Assembly: GCA_011032825.1 (NCBI GenBank)
Contig: JAADJZ010000012.1
Span: 620,001-684,000 of the forward strand
Direction: 5' to 3'
Length of the DNA stretch: 64,000 nucleotides
From: Massariosphaeria phaeospora
Taxonomy: Eukaryota; Ascomycota; Dothideomycetes; Pleosporales
Shown here: positions 1-10,261 of the stretch, piece by piece
How positions within the stretch are numbered: position 1 is the first letter of the stretch
Layout: each line of letters begins with the position of its first letter
Position numbers and translations under genes: made by a program
Notes under the pieces: generated by a model
Seen by the model: the letters and a program-made list of their open reading frames with translations, nothing else
Databases searched by the model: none
Told to the model about the DNA's origin: nothing

Positions 1-1607
1 AGATTGGAGGCAACTTTCTGAGGTAAGCAGCACATGTATCGCCGGTTATAGCATAAGCTGACTTTGCCAGATTCCTTGTTTCTATATATTTCTTTTAGGG
101 TTCTTTATGTGGCTCACGTTCAGTCAATTCGGTGACGAAAACATCTACCTCTACTACCCGGTTATCCTTCTCGGCATCTCCGTTATTATACTGTTCCTTC
201 CATTCAAGGTCATCTATTACAGAAGTAGGATGTGGCTCCTTTACTCGCTGGTAAGTTATTCCTACCTCTGATTCGGTTACCTGTGCTCACATCCTACAGT
301 GGCGGCTGATGCTCGCCGGATTGTATCCTGTTGAGTTTCGAGACTTCTATTTAGGAGATATGTTCTGCTCTCTTACGTATAGCATGGGTGTAAGTTCAAT
401 CAAGATCACTCCGCCATTGGCTCTTCTAATCCCGTCTTAGCACATCGAGCTCTTCTTTTGTCTCTACGCTCATGCTTGGGGAAACCCTATTCAATGCAAC
501 TCATCACATTCGCGGCTTCTAGGTTTCTTCGCCACGCTGCCCGGCATATGGCGAGCGTTACAATGTATACGGCGATATTCGGATACCAAGAACGTATTCC
601 CACACCTTGTCAATTGTGGAAAGTACACAGCAACGATCGTGTACTACGTCACACTCAGCATCTACCGCCTCGATAAGACGCCCACTAATCGAGCCATCTT
701 CATCACCTTTGCGACCCTCAACTCCATATACTGTAGCATCTGGGACGTCGTTATGGATTGGTCACTAGGCGACCCCTACGCCCGACATCCCTTCCTTCGG
801 CCGATGCTCGGCTACAAGAAAGTATGGACATACTACCTCGCCATGGTCCTCGATCCCCTCCTCCGCTTCAACTGGGTCTTCTACGCCATCGTCCCGCTCC
901 AAGTCCAGCATTCGACCGTCACTTCCTTCGCCGTCGCCTTTTCCGAAGTCTGCAGGCGCGGCATGTGGACCCTCTTCCGCGTCGAAAACGAGCACTGCAC
1001 AAACGTCAACCGCTTCCGCGCCTCACGCGACGTCCCACTGCCTTACGACATCCCGTCGTCGAGCCCAGACTCCGAGTCCGAGTCCCCGCGCGGCAGCACG
1101 CACGCTTCGCGCCACCGTAGAGACGAGGAAGCCCAACCGCCACACTCGGCCCGCGCGTCGACCACCTCGACCCCCCACACACATACACTGCACCCGCACG
1201 CCCACACCGCAGCATCCACAGGCGCGGACCTCGGCCGCTCGCCCTCAGCCCGCCGCCGCTCGCACGCCGCCACGCCCGAAGTCCACCGGCCGTCGCCGCT
1301 AGCCCGGGGCCTCACCCGCGTCGGCACCCTGCTGCGCGACGCGCACGCCGAGGACTTCGAGCGCAGGCGCAAGCCGGAACTCGGCAGCGAGGAGGCGGCC
1401 GCCAAGGCCGACGACGACGATGATACTGACGACGATGATGATGACGACGAGGAGGAGAATGGGAGCGGGAGCGGGAGCGGCGAGAGGAGCGCGACGGATG
1501 AGGCGAGTGCGGAGGAGGGGAGGAGTGCGGAGGAGATTGGACGGGTGAGGGAGGAGGTGGAGATTGGGAGGAGTGGGAGGAGTGGGAGGGGTGCGGAGGA
1601 GGTGTAG
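1..1607 (+). CDS. SYG1: SYG1/XPR1-family phosphate exporter, EXS domain (5' end outside window)
   Basis: Integral membrane protein whose family exports inorganic phosphate and responds to inositol pyrophosphates. Only the C-terminal EXS part is present; the SPX domain would lie upstream of the window. Exons read 1-22, 99-250, 300-389 and 441-1607, with GT-AG introns of 76, 49 and 51 bp and matching phases. Spliced, they give EXS-like hydrophobic segments (LWLTFSQFGDENIYLYYPVI), then LYPVEFRDFYLGDMFCSLTY, ELFFCLYAHAW, YKKVWTYYLAMVLDPLLRFN and FRVENEHCTNVNRFRASRDV, which are hallmark EXS blocks. After the domain a hydrophilic tail of about 190 residues is Ser/His/Arg-rich and then strongly acidic (D/E runs near 1410-1460), ending in G/R/E-rich low complexity. 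Family assignment is strong; the tail has no assignable role. Confidence 0.9.
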
Positions 1608-2015
1608 GCGGTGGGTGGGTAGGTGGGTGGGTAGGTCGACCAAGAGTGGACTGTGGTTGGTGGACAGGATGAGGACTTTTAGATGTCGATATGTTTGAAT
1701 TCGCATTTAAATTTGAAATTTGAAAATTGAATGTCAGTGCACATCATATTCACAACTACATACATACATGTATTTACGTGGAATACAAACAAACTACGTG
1801 GACCTCTCTCTCTTACGGAGGAAGCAACAACGTACAGAGGAGGATATCAGAATAACGAATAATACAACAGTAGTGGTGTGCCAGTCAGTGGACATCCGAT
1901 CCGGTCCATGCAATCAATCAATCAATGAGTGCGCTTTCTGCTATCTATCTAATACAGGTAGAAATATATATACTGCGTCTCACTCAGCGACCCACTCAGC
2001 GACCCACTCACCGCC
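1608..2015. other. Convergent intergenic region with short simple repeats
   Basis: This 408 bp gap lies between two convergent genes and should hold both 3' ends. It contains a GGTGGGTG/GTAGGTGG run (1611-1635), an AT-rich stretch near 1708-1730 and an (ATCA)n run at about 1908-1926. I see no gene. Confidence 0.6.
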
Positions 2016-4712
2016 TCACCACCGCAGCATGTACCCCAGATCCGGCAGCGCCGCGATAATGCGCTGAATGGACTTGTCTTCTTCGGCTTTGCGCTTCTGC
2101 GCGGTGTGGGTGTTAGTGGCGGTTGTGAGAGGTTGTTGTGAGGGGGGAGGGGGGCGCGTGGAGGGTACGAGTCGTGGTGGTGTGGTAGTGATAGGGGTAG
2201 TGATAACGGCGGGGCCGGGGTTTTCGAACATGGACCAGGGGTCCGAGGGAGGCTGTGGTGCAGCTGTAGAAGTGGGCGTGGATGTGGATGTGGATATCGG
2301 GGGCGCGGACTCGAAGATGGAGAAGTCGGCGGTGGCCCAAGGGTCGGGGAGGGGTTGGGCTGGTGGAGCTGGTGGAGCTGGAGCTGGAGCTGGAGTTGCG
2401 GGCGGAGGCGCAGGCGGGGATGGAGATGGAGATGCAGGGACCGACACCGCGGACTCGAATGTTGAGAAGTCGTCGCTAGCAGCATTCGCAGACTTTGGAG
2501 ACGAGGCTTCGAGAGTGGCAAGGTCGTCCGATTCGACAGGCGCGATAGTAGAAGAACCAGGCACTGAAGTCTCGAATGCGGAGAACTCGTCGCTGGCCTC
2601 GCTCTCTGCAGCAGCAGGCTCTTGAGTGGGCCCTGCCATCAACACGTCGTCAACTCTCGACGATAGTGCAATATCAGAGTGTATTCTTTCCGCAAGCGAG
2701 TCTACTGGTCTACTCACCGCCTGCGCTGCCGGCCTCAGCAGTCCCGGTCCGATAGGCCCGTCTTCGGCATGGAGCGGCACAAAGTTGTTCTTGAAGAGCG
2801 CAGACGTGGGGGAGACGGTGCCCTTGAGCCGGACAATCGGTGAGGCGTGTTTGGAGAGGGGAGGTTGGAAGGGCGATGATCGGACTGACTTTGGCGTTGT
2901 GGAGGGCGTGGACGGGGCGTTGTGCCTGGTTGGGGGGTCGCCGAGCGAGGGGAACGCGGATGCGGGGGCGGCATCGGAGACAGCAGAGGAGTCGATCATG
3001 TCGCCCCAGTCATCGTCGTCCTCATTATCCGGGTTATCCTCGATTCCATCCTCTTCTTTGTTCTCACCCTCGACAGCGGAAGTAACTGTTTCTAAAGTCG
3101 CGGTAGTTTCCGAAAAGCTGAGAGCGCCCCAGGGATTCGCTTCAGTTGATCTCGAGTCCGGTTCAGTCGTGGGTGTGATAAGAGGGGGGAACGGGGTTGC
3201 CTCGTTAGGCAGATCCAAAGCTGTAGCCGTTCTCAGGTGAGAAGATCGCTCTGGCGCGCGTGGAGTAATATCCACCGACAATGCACGATCTTCTCGCCTT
3301 TGCATATTCGCTGCCGCAGTCTGCTTGACAGTTAATGGAGAAGACGTGGACCTCATGCTTGGACTGTCCCGTTCCCAAGGCTCGTTGGATGCCAAAGGAG
3401 AGGAACTCCAGTTGAACGCAGCGGGTGCATTTGCAGCCAACGGCGACACGTCCTGTTTGGCGGTCCCTATAGGCGAAGACATAGCGATAGACTTCTTCCG
3501 GAAGTGAGTGTTGGGTATCTTGGCGTCCGGTGGAGCAGGCTGGTCCCAGTAGAACGAAGCTCGCGCACCTGGACCACGTCCGGAGATGCGGTCCTCGGCA
3601 ACCCATCGCCCTACTATGGTGTTGACTTCTGTCCGCACTTGCGATTTGGCCCATGTCACCCGAATGTAGTTGTCGTCGTCGTTGCCGCTGTTGAACTCTC
3701 TCATTGTCTGCTTCCGGGTCAGGCGGTACCAGGCTTTGCGGGCAGCCGTCGAGTGGATTGGGTCCTCGGGAGCATCGTCCAATTCATCTGAGCTCGGAGG
3801 GGGCGGGGGAAACAGTTGCGCCAGCAACTCTTGGTCAACGCTGAATTCGCCGGCAGGAGCAGCGGTGCTGGGGTCGCGTGTGGCATCGTGTGAAGCTTCA
3901 GTCGCATCTATGCTGGGTCCCTCGGGCTTGGGAAACTGTTCTGCAGACATGGCATGCAAGTCTGGACATTGCTCCTCTGGATCATCTTCTAAGTCTCCGA
4001 AGTCGTCCCCAGTATCTTCCCCTACTGCCGCAGCCTCGGCAACGTGGTCGACAGGGGCCTTTGCTAGGGTGACGTCTTCGTCAGGTGCAGGTGTACTTCG
4101 ACCTGGCCCAGGAGCGCTTGCCGTCGCCCTCTCGTCTTCAAACGATGTTCTGGGCGACTCACTGGGCGCTTCGGTGTGGCTGCCGTCGGAGGGGGACGTG
4201 GACGGACGCGTCGAGAGATCGTCTTCTGGGCGCGGCGAGTCTAGCGAGGCGGGTGGTTTCCGGCCAGGAGAGTCAGGCTGTATGGTGGTCGCTGAATCCG
4301 ACGCTTCTGACACGACTTGTTCGGGTTCCCTCGCGGCTTCCTCCTCGGGCATGTCCTGCGCTACCCAGCCCCACTCGTTGCTGGCTTCCGGGCCGTGGCC
4401 GTGGCCGTGGCCGTGATCCAGCCCGCCATTATCTACTGCGACTCGGGGAATGTCGACAGGCGACTCTGTTGCGTGCGGGGAGTCCCCAGGTACGCGCGTC
4501 GTCGGGGCCGTCGCGTCCTCCGCATCTGAGCTCGCCCACCCCCCGAAACCGTCATCTTCAGCACTCCCCCACTGGGCCTCGTCCAGGAAGCCACTCAGCC
4601 CCGCGGGAACGGCGCTGAGGGCGGGCGGCAGCGTCTCTATCGCCGTCTCTTTCGGCGGAGAGGGGGTGGTGATGTCGGCATCGTCGGCCCAAGGGTCGCC
4701 CCAGTGATCCAT
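2016..4712 (-). CDS. Large disordered acidic protein with repeated S-x-F-E motifs
   Basis: Single exon of 898 residues, beginning MDHWGDPWADDADI. I do not recognise a named family. Most of it is Ser/Pro/Glu/Asp/Ala-rich and probably disordered. One block at about residues 325-390 (WYRLTRKQTMREFNSG, then VTWAKSQVRTEVNTIVGRWV) looks ordered and conserved. The C-terminal fifth carries four spaced copies of a short motif: EFSAFETS, DFSTFESA, DFSIFESA and WSMFENPG, with DPW tripeptides nearby (DPWATADF, DPWSMF) and DDWGDM upstream. DPW and W/F-x-x-F motifs are typical ligands of clathrin adaptor appendages and similar transport domains, so a trafficking role is possible, but this is inference. The last 20 residues (KSIQRIIAALPDLGYMLRW) look helical and conserved. 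Convergent with the SYG1 gene. Confidence 0.8.
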   Translation of the reverse strand: MDHWGDPWADDADITTPSPPKETAIETLPPALSAVPAGLSGFLDEAQWGSAEDDGFGGWASSDAEDATAPTTRVPGDSPHATESPVDIPRVAVDNGGLDHGHGHGHGPEASNEWGWVAQDMPEEEAAREPEQVVSEASDSATTIQPDSPGRKPPASLDSPRPEDDLSTRPSTSPSDGSHTEAPSESPRTSFEDERATASAPGPGRSTPAPDEDVTLAKAPVDHVAEAAAVGEDTGDDFGDLEDDPEEQCPDLHAMSAEQFPKPEGPSIDATEASHDATRDPSTAAPAGEFSVDQELLAQLFPPPPPSSDELDDAPEDPIHSTAARKAWYRLTRKQTMREFNSGNDDDNYIRVTWAKSQVRTEVNTIVGRWVAEDRISGRGPGARASFYWDQPAPPDAKIPNTHFRKKSIAMSSPIGTAKQDVSPLAANAPAAFNWSSSPLASNEPWERDSPSMRSTSSPLTVKQTAAANMQRREDRALSVDITPRAPERSSHLRTATALDLPNEATPFPPLITPTTEPDSRSTEANPWGALSFSETTATLETVTSAVEGENKEEDGIEDNPDNEDDDDWGDMIDSSAVSDAAPASAFPSLGDPPTRHNAPSTPSTTPKSVRSSPFQPPLSKHASPIVRLKGTVSPTSALFKNNFVPLHAEDGPIGPGLLRPAAQAVSRPVDSLAERIHSDIALSSRVDDVLMAGPTQEPAAAESEASDEFSAFETSVPGSSTIAPVESDDLATLEASSPKSANAASDDFSTFESAVSVPASPSPSPPAPPPATPAPAPAPPAPPAQPLPDPWATADFSIFESAPPISTSTSTPTSTAAPQPPSDPWSMFENPGPAVITTPITTTPPRLVPSTRPPPPSQQPLTTATNTHTAQKRKAEEDKSIQRIIAALPDLGYMLRW

Positions 4713-6159
4713 CGTGGGGCTGTGGTGTCGAGCTTCATAGTGGTGTGCTCAGCCGCGCATCCTGACAGTCGAGGTTGCGCACGTTGGACAGCCAGTCGAC
4801 GTGTAGATTCGGGCGTGGGGAGTGATAACGCGCAGATGGCAGGCGCCGCCGAGGAAGAGGAGGCCACTTTCCGCGGCGGCGGGCGGCGGGCGGAAGTGCC
4901 TGCCAAGCGCGCCGCCTTTGGCCCACCGGACTTCGAAGTTCGAACGCCAACTGTCTGACATGGCCGCCCAGCTCGTGAGCCTCCTCTCTCTCGCGCGCAC
5001 CCTCTGCTCGCCGCATCTGTACCTCCGTTGTTAATCGTCGCCTTGGGTGCGTCTTGGTCAAGGCGTGGCAAGGACGACGCTTGACATCATACGATAACTA
5101 AGCCCAGAGCATCAGCATCCCCATTACGTGGTGTGACGTCAAAGAGCTGGCTATGACGGACAGAACTGCATCTTTCCAACAGCATTCCTGCGACCCAGAG
5201 GCGACGAGAGCGAACAGCGGGTTTAGAAGTGCATATGCGGGCACCAACGCATCCCTCTATCCCCACCAATAACTACTCACCACAATCAGCGTTTCCGTTT
5301 ACATGTCTCCACTGCACTCAAATGCACCTTAAACTGACCCGAACGAATCACCACAACGAATCCAGCACACGGATTGCAAGATTTACGATTACGATGTGAT
5401 CAGGCATTGTCGACGGCCTTTCACCGCAATTCATTGTGATCGCTTCTCTTCTAATCGTCTCTAAAAGAGTCTAGCTTCTACTCCATTCTTCTACTGCCTC
5501 CTCCGAGGACCTTTCGATACACTATACCCATCCTATCCCCCCTACGGCAGTGTAACGACCCAAAGCACGTCGCTACACACGCTCTGACGATGGAGCTTAG
5601 AAGCTTAGACATGGAGGCGGCCTAAGTGGTAGTACCCGCACTTCCCCACCGACATAGTCCAACGTTAACCAGCTCACTATCAGCATTTAAAATGACTGCC
5701 TCATCGCTGGGTTCTCTCCTACTATCCAATAGTCACCAATCAGAACCACTGAGAGCAGCTTCTTTACGTGAAAACCTTCTCAACGGTGCGATCGCCCCCG
5801 CTGCTCCGTTTGTGTTCCAGCAGCGGCGTCAGCGCACCAACCACTATCAGTTCCCCACCACTCGATACTCGAACCAGAGCTTGGACAGCAAACGAGCCTC
5901 AACCTCCCATCTGCAATGTAAATTCAACACAGTGCCTCCTAATCTGCCTCTTTCCCCATTTCCATTCTTCGCTGCTTCAGGACCGTATCTCGCTCTTGGG
6001 ATCAGTCAATGTGAAAAGCAGTACGTGCAGTCATATATAGAGACCCGCCCTCTTTCACTTCCACTTCTCCATCTGTATCGGGTACGACTAGATCATCTTC
6101 CTCGCACTCGGGCACTGTCTAATTTCGCTCAGAACCAGCTCATTCATCCGCATTACCAG
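4713..6159. other. Intergenic region between divergent genes
   Basis: This 1.4 kb region lies between the start of the 898-residue protein and the RRG-x-V-D-Y repeat protein. It should hold both promoters. The frame of the repeat protein stays open upstream to 5626, but that part lacks a motif and contains a TATA-like site, so I treat it as leader and promoter. Confidence 0.5.
6034..6040 (+). promoter_or_regulatory. TATA-box-like site upstream of the RRG-x-V-D-Y protein
   Basis: The site reads TATATAG and lies about 120 bp before the ATG at 6160, followed by a C/T-rich stretch that would suit a transcription start. It is the main reason for preferring the start at 6160 over in-frame ATGs at 5626 and 5692. 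Confidence 0.35.
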
Positions 6160-6825
6160 ATGGATCCCACCATTCCACGTGGCGTAGCCAGCTCTGGCAA
6201 TCCCCATGATGCTTTCCGAAACGTTTCCGAAGGCTATGGTCCCCGTCGCGACCAACTTGCCCGTCGAGGCGGCGTAGACTACGGCGAATACGGGCATAAC
6301 ATGCCTACCCACCCTGCAACCTACGGCGACCCCTCTGTTAGGACCAACCGCCGAGGCGCCGTAGATTACGGCCGCCCCGTTAACGGTTCTGGCGACCATT
6401 CGCTGTTGCATCGCCGTGACACCAGCACCGCGTTGCGCATCTTTGGGGCCCGCCGTGGAGCCGTCGACTACGCGTCAAGTCCACACTACGAGCTGTTTCA
6501 GGACCGTCCAGCCACCGGCCCGTCGCGCCCGAATCGAGTCCCGGCGTATGACGATACCCGGCGCAGTGGCCGCGACGTACCACGCACAACGTTCACCCAC
6601 GACCCGTTCGCCAGCCCGAGCCCGAACCCTCACCAGCACCAGCACCAAGACGTTCGTCGCTCTAGCCACCGCGTGCATCAATCTCGCGGAGCTGCTGATA
6701 CCTCCGGTAGCCATACTTCCGGCTTGGACGGCCCCCAGGAAGAAGTATCTCCTTTCTCCTCCGGTCGTCAACGCACTGATAGCGTGAATGGACGTGGTCC
6801 GCCCCCACCGTTTGGCCGGCCTTGA
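6160..6825 (+). CDS. Small basic protein with repeated RRG-x-V-D-Y motifs
   Basis: Predicted 221 residues starting MDPTIPRGVASSGNPHD, in good ATG context (CCAGATGG). I do not recognise the family. Its striking feature is a motif repeated three times almost unchanged: RRGGVDYGEYG (from 6261), RRGAVDYGRPV (6349) and RRGAVDYASSP (6451), plus a degenerate SRGAADTSG (6682). Linkers are His/Pro/Ser/Arg-rich and the C-terminus is Pro-rich (GPPPPFGRP). No signal peptide or membrane segment is evident. The same frame remains open upstream to 5626, which would add 178 residues without recognisable features; the TATA-like site at 6034 argues for the shorter form. The dibasic pairs before each motif recall Kex2 sites, but without a signal peptide that is speculative. 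Confidence 0.6.
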   Translation: MDPTIPRGVASSGNPHDAFRNVSEGYGPRRDQLARRGGVDYGEYGHNMPTHPATYGDPSVRTNRRGAVDYGRPVNGSGDHSLLHRRDTSTALRIFGARRGAVDYASSPHYELFQDRPATGPSRPNRVPAYDDTRRSGRDVPRTTFTHDPFASPSPNPHQHQHQDVRRSSHRVHQSRGAADTSGSHTSGLDGPQEEVSPFSSGRQRTDSVNGRGPPPPFGRP

Positions 6826-7646
6826 AGCGTCGATATTTATTCGTCTCCTGGAAGGCTATGTATGCTACGAGTCTATACTTTGTATCACCAGGGAAGGTTG
6901 GGTAGGGAAAGAACGGCTTGTGTCTGTGTCAGTGTAAGCTACGAGTGTGGCTGCATGTATGATATGAGCGGTTGTCTGCGGCTATCTATGTATGGGGCAT
7001 GGGGCATGAGGTACGAGGCATGAGACACGAGGCACGATATACGACCACGATACACAACCACGATACACGACTGCTCCCGGGTACACAATCCCGCCACACG
7101 GCTCCTCCCCTTTGCCGGGACGAGAAATATCGGCGGTATTTTCTCTCGTGGGGCTCTAGAGCGCCTGGGCGCCCCCTATGAGGGCCATGTTTCAGCGAGT
7201 CGTGGCAGGCATGGATGCATCATATACGAATAGACATGGAATGAATGAATCGATTGAAATAGACAATGTCTATGCGCAGATGCGAGTCGGTGAGGTGAAG
7301 CTGCCTGTCCGGTTCTTTCATGCTTGAGGTTGTGATGAGCAGAGAGATTGGGACCAGGTTGCAATGCGTGTGACCTGGGGATCTATGGGTCGAGGTGATT
7401 TTCCGAGACTCGGTTTACACTGACAAGATTCTACGCTGGTAATCATATACAGCAACTGTCCAGATTCTAGCACAGAAGTACCTCCTCCCCCCCGCCTTAC
7501 CCATTTCCCACACCCCGCTTTATCTCAATCCCAATCTCAATCCCAATCTCATTCCCATCCCCATTCTCAATCCCATTCCCATCCTCATTCTCGCTCGCAT
7601 CTTCTCACAGCTCACAGCTCACAGCTCACAGTTCACAGCTCACAGC
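6826..7646. other. Convergent intergenic region with short repeats
   Basis: No gene seen. Around 6985-7080 there are loosely repeated GGGCATGAGGYACGAG and CACGATACACRAC units, and 7515-7650 holds pyrimidine-rich tandem repeats described separately. Both flanking genes end here. Confidence 0.5.
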
Positions 7647-7650
7647 TCAC
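7515..7650. repeat. Pyrimidine-rich tandem repeats at the 3' end of the acetoacetyl-CoA synthetase gene
   Basis: Two adjacent low-complexity arrays. From about 7522 to 7595 there are degenerate 6-12 bp units of the type CAATCTCAATCC/CATTCCCAT. From about 7606 to 7650 there are near-perfect 8 bp CTCACAG(C/T) units. The second array reaches the stop codon of the minus-strand gene, so the mRNA's 3' UTR would begin with the repeat. Confidence 0.75.
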
Positions 7651-10261
7651 AACTTACTCTTACTCTTCACCCCCCCTGCTGCCCCTCCTGCACCTCCACC
7701 CTCCTTCTTCTGCCGCGCAACCACCTCCTCGACCTTGGCAAACTGGTAGTAAAAGTCCAGCGACTCTGGATTCGCCAGCGTGCCGCTCGGCTTGATGACG
7801 CGGCCCGAGACGATGTGCTTGACGGGCAGTTCGACTTTTTTGAGATTGACGGTCGTCTGTGGGGGAGGGGGAGGTCAGTGTCACGATAAGGAGCATGTGC
7901 ATATGCATAGATGGCCTACATACCGGAATATCCCACGTCTGGAACACATACTTCGGAACATGGCGCCTAGACCTCTCCTCCGCAATCCTCGCCCTCACGC
8001 GCCCCACCAACCCCCCATCAAACACCCCCCCCTCCCTCATCTTCAAAAACAGCATCACGCTCTCATCCGCATCGCCCTCGCGCCGCTGCCCCACGCACAC
8101 GCTATCCGCCACCTCGGGGAAATGCGCCTCCAGCACGCTGTAAATGTCGCTGCTGCCGAAGCGCACCCCCGACGGATTCAGCACGCCGTCGGCGCGCCCG
8201 AGAAAGAAGATTTGCTTCGTCGTCGGGTGCACCATGATGAAGTCGCCGTGCGTCCACACGTGGGGGAAGCGCGCGTAGTATGCGGCGCGGTACTTCGCAC
8301 CTGAGGGGTCGCCCCAGAAGGAAACGGGCTGGTTGGGGAAGCTGGCGGTGGCGACGAGCTCGCCGGGGACGCCGTCCGGGACGGGGCGCCCGGATCCGGA
8401 TTCTATCGTGGAGTCGTAGACCTCGACTTTTGTGCCGAGCGAGCGGGCCTGCGTGCCGCCGACGTGGACGGGCAGCAGCGGGCACTCGCCGCCAAACGTG
8501 CCGGCGAGGTCGGTGCCGCCCGAGATGTTGCAGAGCTGCGTGTGCGGCGGGAAGCCCGTGTCGTAGAACCATTCGAAGAGCGCGGAGGAGAGCACCATGC
8601 CGGTGGAGATGACGGTGCGGAGGGAGGAGAGGTCGAAGAGCGTGCGGGGGGAGAGAGATGCTTTTTGCAGTTCGTGTAGGAAGCGTGGGGAGGTGCCGAA
8701 GTCGGTGACGTGGTGGGTGGCGAGGATGGAGAGGAAGGGGGAGGGGGAGGGCGTGAAGGGGGAGCCGTCGTAGAGGAGGGTGCGGGCGCCGTAGAGGAGG
8801 CATTGCACGCTTACGAGGTACATGATCCAGCCCGTCTAGAATGGGTGGGTGGGTTAGTAGTGCGTTTGCGTTTTCAGGGGAGGGATTTGGTTTGTTGGAG
8901 ACTTACGGTGGTGTACTGCAGAACGACGTTTTCGGGCCCCATGTCTCGGTGCAGTTTCCCTTCTTTCATAGTGCTGATGAGGACGCCGCCCGTTGAATGC
9001 ACGATGCACTTCGGCACACCTGTCGTGCCGCTCGAATAGACAACCACAAACGGGTCTTTGAACGCCACTCTCTCAAACCGCAAGTCGTCTTTCCCCTGCG
9101 CCGCTTTGAGAAACCCATCGAGCGTGACTGCCCGCGAGAGTCCATCAAGGTCGGCCGGGTTCCCTGGAAATCGCGGCTGCACAACCGCACCCTTGAATTC
9201 AGCCACGCCGTTCAGCCCGTCTACAATGTCTCTGATTTTCGGCCGCAAATCGATAGTCTTGCCGTTGTACACTGCCCAGTCGTCGATGAAGACGTAGGCC
9301 GGTTTGATCTGCAGAAGGCGCTCCAGGATGCCCTTCGTGCCCATATCTGTGCTGCTGCTCGAAAACAAGCCGCCCAAACTCACGATCGCTAAGAAGCACG
9401 TCAGCGTGTCGAAGCTCGTGCTGGCGACCACGGCAACGCGATCCCCCTTCTTGACACCCTGGGCCCTGAGCGCATTTGACAGCACTCCCACGCGGCGGCG
9501 CAGGTCACCCCAGGTGAGATTGCGGACCTCGGTGTTGCCTTCGCGGATTTCGGTGGCGGCGATCTTGGAGTCTTCTTTGTAGGTGGTGGTACGGATTGAG
9601 GGATTGGAGGGCGAGGCTGAGTAGAGGATGTTCTCGGCGAAGTTGAGGTATGTGCCGCGGAACCAGTCGGGTATGGAGTCCATGGGTGTAGATGTGTCCA
9701 CGACCTTGAGTACTTAGTTGTAGTTCTTCAGACATCTCCCGAGCACTTTTTTTGAGGAGGTAGGGCTGACAAGCGGAGAAAAGACTGGAGGGAACTGAAG
9801 AAATTGAAATTGAAGACTCCAAGATACCAAAAGCTGAAAAGTTGTAGGTTCGAAAAGACCTTGATTGTGAGAAAGGTTGGTTGATTAATCTCGACATACC
9901 TCATCAAAATCGCCCTCATACACCAACCCCGCCGCCTCCCACATATCCTCCCAGAACTCGGTCCTCCTATCTCCAACACTCCAGTCATACAACTCATGGA
10001 AGTTCTAGCTCCACGTCAGCCTGCGCCCGATTACCACAGCCATCACCATTCAATCGAACTTTTCCCGACTCAGACGAATCCGCCTGCACGACTTCCAAAA
10101 CGGTCCTACCATCTCGCTTCCCCACGAAAGAAACTCCCACATACCCGCATGCTCAACCCCCTCTTCTCATTACTGCGCTGCATAAACCGCCACATGGCCG
10201 TGCCGTTCGGATTCGGATGCTCCCACAGCTTCCGCGGGACGGGGATCTCCAACTCGGCCAT
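7647..10261 (-). CDS. AACS: Acetoacetyl-CoA synthetase (acetoacetate--CoA ligase)
   Basis: ANL-superfamily enzyme that converts acetoacetate, ATP and CoA to acetoacetyl-CoA, feeding ketone-body carbon into sterol and lipid synthesis. Five exons on the minus strand: 10261-10145, 10004-9900, 9704-8907, 8835-7924 and 7856-7647, all joined in phase 0, giving 713 residues, near the family's usual length. The N-terminus (MAELEIPVPRKLWEHPNPNG) and HELYDWSV/FWEDMWEAAGLVYEG segment match the family. The adenylation core has the P-loop YSSGTTGVPK at about residue 297, PDWFRGTYLNFAENIL before it, NISGGTDLAGTFGG, and the hinge region LGRADGVLNPSGVRFGSSDIY. The C-terminal domain shows KHIVSGRVIKPSGTLANPES with the Lys expected near the end of the fold. 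The last about 20 residues are a Gly/Lys-rich tail. Donors are GTATGT or GTAAGT. Confidence 0.93.

Noticed and set aside
2068..4416. Long plus-strand open frames (2068-2625, 2626-3240, 3670-4416) opposite the 898-residue protein
   Set aside because: They are mirror frames of low-complexity GC-rich coding sequence, rich in Gly/Ser, without motifs or introns.
5626..6159. N-terminal extension of the RRG-x-V-D-Y protein
   Set aside because: In frame but featureless and interrupted by a TATA-like site at 6034; treated as leader pending transcript data.
6160..6825. Calling the RRG-x-V-D-Y gene a ribosomal-peptide precursor outright
   Set aside because: No signal peptide and no UstYa-type or other tailoring gene seen nearby; kept only as a hypothesis.
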